Shown here: positions 58,122-64,000 of the stretch, one piece after another | Layout of the letters: each line of letters opens with the position of its first letter | Numbering within the stretch: position 1 is the stretch's first letter | Assembly: GCA_003460745.1 (NCBI GenBank) | Contig: QTVU01000008.1 | Location: 12,753-76,752 of the forward strand | Reading direction: 5' to 3' | DNA length: 64,000 nt | Source: Firmicutes bacterium AM55-24TS | GTDB lineage: Bacteria > Bacillota > Clostridia > UBA1381 | Notes under the pieces: generated by a model | What the model was told of the DNA's origin: nothing | Databases searched by the model: none | The model's input: only the letters and a program-made list of their open reading frames with translations | Translations under genes and position numbers: made by a program

Positions 58122-61100
58122 TACGAAATTACAAGGCGGTTATAGTAAAAAATCTTCCTGTAAAAAAGGATATTGCTTTTAGCGGCGGTGTTACGAAAAA
58201 TATCGGCGTAATCAGAGCAATAAAGGATATTTTCAAACTTGACGACAATGAATTGATTATAAGCGAATATGCAAGATATTCAGGTGCAGTTGGTGCGGCA
58301 GTAAAGTCGGAATATGAAATTTCGGTAAAAGAATTAAAGTCGAAGTTAGATAAAAGCAATGAAAATGGTGATAAATTGCATAGGCTAAAGCCATTAAAAT
58401 TATCAGACGATACAAAAAATTCAGAGCCGAGTGTAACAGGTAAAATACCCGACGAGGGTTGTGTTTTGGGAATAGACATAGGCTCTACAAGTACAAATTT
58501 GGTGCTTATAGACAAGGATAAAAAACTTGTTGATTTTCAATATCTGAGAACAGGCGGTGACAGTGAGAATGCCGTCAAACGCGGACTTGACAGTATAAAG
58601 AAACGTTTCGGCAATGTTAAGTTTGTTGCGGTCGGCGTAACAGGTTCGGGACGTGACAGAATAGGTAAGCATATAGGTGCGGATACAATCAAAGACGAAA
58701 TAACCGCTCAAGCAAAAGCCGCGGCATTTGCAGACAGTGAAGTTGATACCGTATTTGAAATTGGCGGACAGGACTCTAAGTATATATCAATAAAAAACGG
58801 TGAAGTTGCCGATTTTCAGATGAATAAAATTTGTGCCGCAGGTACAGGCTCGTTTGTTGAGGAACAGGCGGCAAGAATGAATATTCCGATAAGTGACTTC
58901 GGACCTATGGCACTCAAGGCAAAAGAGCCTGTGGACTTGGGCGAAAGATGTACGGTTTTCATTGAAACCGCAATAGCTTCGGCAGTTGCACAAGGTGCGA
59001 AACAAGAAGATATTGCCGCAGGGTTATGTCATTCGATTATAAAGAATTATCTTCATAAGGTTGTGGGAACAAAGCCTGTCGGAGAGCATATTGTTCTTCA
59101 AGGCGGCGTTAATTATAACGTCGGAATAATTGCGGCATTTCAAAGTGCATACGGAGATAAAGTAACGGTGTCACCGTATTTTTCAATAAGCGGTGCACTC
59201 GGAGTGGCATTAATCGCATTGGAAGAAATCGATGATAAGCAGAGTACGTTTAAAGGCTTTGACGATACAAACGTACAAGGAAAAACAGAAACCGAAAATG
59301 CGGAAATAAAGCAGAATATCACGTTTTATAAAAAGACAAGAGAATTACTTTTGAAAAACTATAACCCTCAAATCAATCCTAAAAAGAAAACTGTAGGAGT
59401 GCCTATGGTGCTTATTCTGCATAAGTTTTTTCCACTTGTTAATGAATTTTTCAAAAATCTCGGATTTAACGTGGTAGTGTCTGATTACACGACCGAAGAA
59501 ACAATCCGATTATCGCAACAATACGCGCAAGGTGAAACGTGTTATCCGATAAAATTGATTTACGGACATATGGCTCAGTTAATCGAAAAGAAAGTAGATT
59601 ATATTTTCTTGCCGTCAATCCATACAATGATACACGAGCATACACAGGCAAAATATTGTTACGGTTGCGTATATATGCAGACGGCGGCAAAGTCCATAGC
59701 TGACGCTATGAAAATCGAAGAAAAGGGGATAAAACTTTTAAACCCTGTTTTTGACCTTGATTTCGGTAAAAAAGCTATGGTTATGTCAATGCTCGGCGTC
59801 GGCAAACAGTTGGGATTTATAAAGCCTGTTGTTATGAAAGCGCTTATAAGCGGCGCTATGGCAGTAAGAAAATTTGATTCGGAAGTGGAAAAACTCGGTG
59901 AGGAGCTTATATCGTCACTTGACAAAAACAGTAAAGTACTTGTGATGATTACGCGAAATTACGGTGTTAACGACCCTGTTTTAAATATGGGTATTCCCGA
60001 ATTACTGCTTGAAAGAGGTTATAAAGTAATAACGCTTGCACATCTTCCGGGACACGGAATTGATATATCAGAGGATTATCCGAATATGTATTGGCCGTTC
60101 GGAGAGCATATTTTGTCGGGTGCAAAAATTATTGCAAATCACCCGAATTTGTATGCGATATACCTTACAAATCACGGTTGCGGACCGGATAGTATGATTC
60201 AGCATATGTTTAAAGAAGAAATGGGTGATAAACCGTATTTGCAGATTGAAGTTGATGAGCATTTTTCAAAAGTTGGAGTTATAACAAGAGTTGAGGCATT
60301 TTTAAACAGTCTTGAACATTACGAAACAAAGGAATTACCTGAAAATTTTGATATAAAGAATGTCAGAAAAAAGAAAGCAAATATCGACTTTGAACCTAAA
60401 CTTGACAAAGATTTGTATATTCCTGATATGGGGTATTACACTGATTGCATAGCAAAATATTTTAAACAAGCATACGGAATTAATGCAAAACCGATGAAAA
60501 GAATAGACAGTGATATTCTTGCACTCGGCAGAGAAGAAACAACCTCAAAAGAATATTTGCCGTTTCCTGCGATCGTCGGTCAAGTCAAGGATACAGTGAA
60601 AACGTATGGGGAAGATGTACAAATTTTAATTCCGTTTAATCAAGGTGCGGAGGCTGACGGACAGTATTCGCGTGCGGTAAGATGTGTACTTGACAGACTG
60701 TCGTATGACAAGACGGCGATAGTTTCACCGATACTTGAAAGACTCACGGAAAATGCAAAAGATATTGATTGCCTAATGCGTGCGTTGGTATTTGGTGATA
60801 TGATATATTTAACGGAAAATAATCTTATAGAAAAGTATGATAAAATACCGACTTGGGAACAGCTTTGCGATATTGCCGAAAATACAGTGAAAAAACAGAG
60901 CATGAAAACCATAGCCACAGTCGGAACACCTATGAGCCTTACGTCACTTGACGATGGTGTTATCGGAACTCTTGAAGATAAGGGGTATGAGATATTAAGA
61001 ATGTCGCTTGCGGAATATATGTGGTTTTTGCTTCACGACAATGCCGAGAGCAGGAGTGAAAAGACAACACTAAATGATATTTGGCACAAAATGCAAGAAG

Positions 61101-61405
61101 TAAACAAAGGTTTAAAGAATAAATTGTTTGAGGAACGTTATGAAGATTTATTCGATATTGCCGACAAGTATATGTATAAAGTATCGGGCGGAAATATCAG
61201 ATACAGATACGCAAAAGCCGTACTAATGAGCCGAAAAACAGACGGTGTACTGACATTTGAGCCGAGATACGAAAATGCGTCTATGGTGATTGATATGAGA
61301 AGACTTGCGGATAAGACCGATTCACCTGCATTCCGTGTGTCGCTTGACGGTGACTGGGACGAAAGCTCATGGGCAAGGCTTGAATCATTCTTATATTACT
61401 TGTAA
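58118..61405 (+). pseudogene. 2-hydroxyacyl-CoA dehydratase activase-like giant protein, 3' part
   Basis: This completes the first ATPase domain (DIAFSGGVTKNIGV), then has a full second ASKHA domain (LGIDIGSTSTNLVLID, FEIGGQDSKYI, ICAAGTGSFVEEQA, GERCTVFIETA) and a long DUF2229/dehydratase-like region with scattered cysteines (GETCYPIKL, KYCYGCVYMQ, NHGCGPDS, YTDCIAK). The whole would be about 1284 residues. In related systems ATP hydrolysis drives one low-potential electron into a [4Fe-4S] or double-cubane cluster. Here both activase halves and the acceptor are fused. The substrate is unknown. Confidence 0.82.
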
Positions 61406-61417
61406 GGAGGAGAAGAT

Positions 61418-62104
61418 ATGCAGAAATTATCTGACGAAGTTATAAAAATACTGAATAATTGCAGCATTTTCGAGAATATTCCCGAAGAAAGGTATCCGAA
61501 TATATTTGAATGTTTGAGAGCAAAACAGGAATGTTTTGAAAAAGGAATAACGATAACGGGAACAGACAATAATAAACTTGCCGGAATTGTAATTTCGGGT
61601 ACGGTTGAAATGCTGTTTTATGATGAATTAGGACACACGATTAATGTTAAACATTATACGGCGGGTGAGTTGTTCGGAACGGAGTTGGCTTGTTCGAGTC
61701 AACATACAAGTCCGACAACATTGTGTGCAATAACGGATTGTGAAGTTATTTTTCTAAGTATTGAAAAACTCCTTGACGCACGCGCTCTGCCATGTGTTTA
61801 CCGCTCAACAGTGACAATAAACCTACTTCGTGACTTTGCAAGACAGTCAATGTTTTTGAATATGAAAATACGCATAATGGCACAGAAAAGACTTCGTGAC
61901 AAAATCAAAATATTTATGCAAAACAGTCATATCACAAGCGAGGGTATTATAAAGATACCGTTTAACAGACGTGGATTGGCAGAATTTTTGAATGTAAATC
62001 GTACGGCTCTTTCAAGAGAATTGAGCCGTATGAGAGATGAGAATATAATAGAATTTGATAATAATATTATAAAGCTTATTGACTTTGAATTTCTTTCAAT
62101 GTAA
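61418..62104 (+). CDS. Crp/Fnr family transcriptional regulator
   Basis: A 228-residue regulator with an N-terminal cyclic-nucleotide-binding-like beta roll (about 15-130; GITITGTDNNKLAGIVISGT) and a C-terminal winged HTH (about 150-228; RRGLAEFLNVNRTALSRELS). No FNR-type N-terminal cysteine cluster is apparent. It lies in the operon and is the natural candidate to act on the palindrome at 47612-47627. AAGGAGGAGA precedes the ATG. Confidence 0.93.
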   Translation: MQKLSDEVIKILNNCSIFENIPEERYPNIFECLRAKQECFEKGITITGTDNNKLAGIVISGTVEMLFYDELGHTINVKHYTAGELFGTELACSSQHTSPTTLCAITDCEVIFLSIEKLLDARALPCVYRSTVTINLLRDFARQSMFLNMKIRIMAQKRLRDKIKIFMQNSHITSEGIIKIPFNRRGLAEFLNVNRTALSRELSRMRDENIIEFDNNIIKLIDFEFLSM

Positions 62105-62133
62105 AATATACATAAAAGAAACGGAGGTAAAAA

Positions 62134-62457
62134 ATGGACAGTTTGAAAAATGTGCCGACAGAGCCTACTTTGCTTACGGAATTGATAAACGCAAAGAAAA
62201 ATCAAGTTGTGAGTATGGCATTGTCAAAACGTGATGACGTGACAGTATCTGTTTTTTCATTCTCGGATAATGAGGGCGTAAGTGAAGAAGAATATTTCGG
62301 AGATACACTTTATTATGTTTTGGAGGGGAAAATGTCAATCAGCATAAATGAAAAGACATACGAGCTTAAACAAGGCGAATGTATGGCAGTTGAGGCGAAA
62401 ACATCACACGCAATCGGAAGTAAAACAGCGTTTAAAGTAATGCAGATTACGTTATAA
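62134..62457 (+). CDS. Small cupin-domain protein 1
   Basis: A 107-residue single-domain cupin (TLYYVLEGKMSISINEKTYEL, then GECMAVEAKTSHAIGSK). Metal-binding His residues are mostly absent in the first cupin box, so enzymatic activity is uncertain; ligand binding or sensing is possible. CGGAGG lies before the ATG. It follows the Crp/Fnr gene and precedes a paralogous cupin. Confidence 0.88.
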   Translation: MDSLKNVPTEPTLLTELINAKKNQVVSMALSKRDDVTVSVFSFSDNEGVSEEEYFGDTLYYVLEGKMSISINEKTYELKQGECMAVEAKTSHAIGSKTAFKVMQITL

Positions 62458-62475
62458 AAGAAAGGATAAAATAAA

Positions 62476-62808
62476 ATGAACAAGTTTATAAAGAACATAG
62501 AACAGTCAAAGGTATTGAAACTTAACGATATTGTAGATTACGAAGATAACCAAATTGCAAGCTTAACTCTTGCAAATGAAGAACATGTCGGAATGACGAT
62601 AATGGCATTTGACGAGGGCGAAGGAGTAAGCACACATGCCGCAGGCGGTGACGCAATGGTGTATGTACTTGACGGAACGGCTGATATAACGGTTGACGGT
62701 GTGACATCAAGAGTTGAAAAAGGTGATACAATAGTTATGCCTGCAAATATTCCTCATTCAGTAAAAGCAGTTACAAAATATAAAATGTTGTTGACAGTTA
62801 TTAAATAA
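62476..62808 (+). CDS. Small cupin-domain protein 2
   Basis: A 110-residue cupin with motif 1 EGVSTHAAGGDAMVYVLDG and motif 2 KGDTIVMPANIPHSVKA. It keeps one His in each motif. It is similar in layout to the preceding cupin, so the pair arose by duplication or forms a heterodimer. It is the last gene of the operon, with a strong terminator directly after. Confidence 0.9.
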   Translation: MNKFIKNIEQSKVLKLNDIVDYEDNQIASLTLANEEHVGMTIMAFDEGEGVSTHAAGGDAMVYVLDGTADITVDGVTSRVEKGDTIVMPANIPHSVKAVTKYKMLLTVIK

Positions 62809-62810
62809 CA

Positions 62811-62840
62811 AAAAATGAGCCTTTCGAGGCTCATTTTTTT
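62811..62840 (+). terminator. Terminator of the 15-kb operon
   Basis: AAAAATGAGCCT (62811-62822) pairs with AGGCTCATTTTT (62827-62838) around a TTCG tetraloop and runs into a T tract. Confidence 0.92.
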
Positions 62841-62854
62841 TTGTATGGAGTCAA

Positions 62855-64000
62855 TTTCAAGTATTGTGTAAACCTTCATTATGGTGTAGAATAGAAATAC
62901 ACTAAATGGAGGTTTTTAATTATGCCACGAAGAAAAAGAACACCGGAAGAAATTGCACGAAAGGAACGCACAAAAGCACTTATGAAAGAATTGAACATCA
63001 AGGATATGGACGATATTCAAGATTTGTTCAAATCTTTTGTTGCGGCTGCCTTAGAGGGCGGTCTTGAAGCTGAGCTTGACGAAGAATTAGGCTATTCCAA
63101 GTACGATTATCGCAACAAAGAAACCAATAACAGTCGCAATGGTTACAGTAAAAAGACCATGAAAACCAGTTTTGGAGACATGGATATAGATATTCCTCGT
63201 GACCGCAATGGTGACTTTGAGCCTAAGCTTATTCAAAAACATCAAACAACATTATCGGGAGATATTGAAGAAAAAATCATATCAATGTACGCCAAAGGAA
63301 TGACAGAAAACGATATAGCAGCACATATTGAAGAAATATATGGACTTGATGTGTCTGACAGTACCATAAGCCGTGTTACAGATAAAATTTTACCGATAGC
63401 TAAGGAATGGCAATCACGTCCGTTGGAAGAAGTCTATGCTGTAGTATTTATGGATGCGATACATTATCATGTGCGATATGAAGGACGTATAGTAAAAAAG
63501 GCTGTATATATAGCAATAGGTATAAACTTAGATGGCAGAAAAGATGTTCTTGGCATGTGGGTGGGTGAAAATGAGAGTGCAAAATTCTGGCTTTCTGTCT
63601 TAAATGGATTGAAAAATCGAGGAGTAAATGATATTTTAATTGCTTGCATTGACGGACTAAGCGGATTTACCAATGCGATTGAAGCTGTCTTTCCACAGAC
63701 AGAAATACAGCAATGCATAATTCATCAAATCCGTAATACAACAAAATATGTATCATACAAAGATATTAAAGCACTTATGGCGGATTTAAAGCGCGTTTAT
63801 GCAGCTGTTGATGAAGATACAGCGTTACAAGAATTAGACCGATTTGATGAAATATGGGGAGGAAAATACCCGAAACTTGCTGATAACTGGCGCGATAAAT
63901 GGGTTCATTTATCCACATATTTCAAGTATCCTCAAGCAGTTCGTACACTTATCTATACCACCAATACGATAGAAGGATTCAATCGCCAGCTCCGAAAAGT
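62855..64000 (+). mobile_element. IS256-family insertion sequence, left part
   Basis: The element starts shortly after the operon terminator; the stretch around 62850-62900 (containing GTGTAAAC and GTGTAGAATAG) probably holds the left inverted repeat. The right end is outside the window, so the repeat cannot be confirmed. Confidence 0.6.
62922..64000 (+). CDS. IS256-family (mutator-type) transposase, 3' end cut by window
   Basis: The frame opens at ATG 62922 after TGGAGG and stays open to the last base, giving 359 residues in view of about 400. It begins MPRRKRTPEEIARKERTKA and shows the IS256 features LEAELDEELGY, SRNGYSKKTMKTSFGD, the first catalytic Asp in VFMDAIHYHVRYEG, the second in ACIDGLSGF, and IIHQIRNTTKYV, with TTNTIEGFNRQLRK at the cut. 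It is intact as far as seen. Confidence 0.95.
   Translation, partial: MPRRKRTPEEIARKERTKALMKELNIKDMDDIQDLFKSFVAAALEGGLEAELDEELGYSKYDYRNKETNNSRNGYSKKTMKTSFGDMDIDIPRDRNGDFEPKLIQKHQTTLSGDIEEKIISMYAKGMTENDIAAHIEEIYGLDVSDSTISRVTDKILPIAKEWQSRPLEEVYAVVFMDAIHYHVRYEGRIVKKAVYIAIGINLDGRKDVLGMWVGENESAKFWLSVLNGLKNRGVNDILIACIDGLSGFTNAIEAVFPQTEIQQCIIHQIRNTTKYVSYKDIKALMADLKRVYAAVDEDTALQELDRFDEIWGGKYPKLADNWRDKWVHLSTYFKYPQAVRTLIYTTNTIEGFNRQLRK

Overview
The window is about 64 kb of AT-rich DNA from a Firmicute, most likely a spore-forming, carbohydrate-degrading anaerobe of class Clostridia. The sporulation genes spoIIM, ylbJ, yqfC and yqfD point to an endospore former. Strong consensus -35/-10 promoters, Shine-Dalgarno sites close to AGGAGG, SLH-anchored surface proteins, a SigI/RsgI-type locus and multidomain secreted glycosidases fit a gut or plant-fibre anaerobe. 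A pectin specialist is plausible, but the species cannot be named from sequence alone.

Positions 1-23,100 are mostly core genome: the end of a DUF1015 gene, rplU-rpmA behind an L21 leader, a large secreted two-module GH43 protein on the minus strand, spoIIM, xerD, obgE, ylbJ, then the tightly packed run yqfC-yqfD-phoH-ybeY-era-yqzL-recO, rpsT, a WYL regulator with a GyrI-like protein, galM, a class Ib aspartate aminotransferase, a two-gene minimal SUF (SufC-like/SufB-like) pair and a MATE transporter. All of these genes are intact.

Positions 23,100-47,500 are accessory. They hold a broken sigI/rsgI locus joined to a pectin-binding beta-helix fragment, a tandem duplication of a stalk-domain secreted protein (first copy frameshifted), an AraC regulator, and a pectin/hemicellulose locus: CE12 esterases, SGNH plus sialate-esterase-like protein, GH28, GH2, GH115 and another CE12. 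An IS110-family element sits inside the locus. A LysR regulator and a dead aldo/keto reductase close the region.

Positions 47,500-62,840 look like one 15-kb operon with its own promoter, a palindrome about 41.5 bases upstream of the predicted start, a structured leader and one strong terminator at the end. It encodes three surface proteins sharing a roughly 130-residue beta-rich domain (distantly NEAT-like at best): one secreted, one SLH-anchored and one membrane-anchored. These are followed by a NitT/TauT-type ABC importer, a giant double-ATPase 2-hydroxyacyl-CoA-dehydratase-activase/DUF2229 protein, a Crp/Fnr regulator and two cupins. The layout reads as surface capture, import and ATP-driven low-potential reduction of an unknown ligand. 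It is the best candidate for an undescribed system here. The window ends inside an IS256-family transposase.

Nine genes or loci between 23 and 61 kb carry in-frame stops or frameshifts, most of them single-base changes in short homopolymers, while none of the roughly 20 genes before 23 kb does. Raw reads are needed to separate true decay or phase variation from consensus errors.
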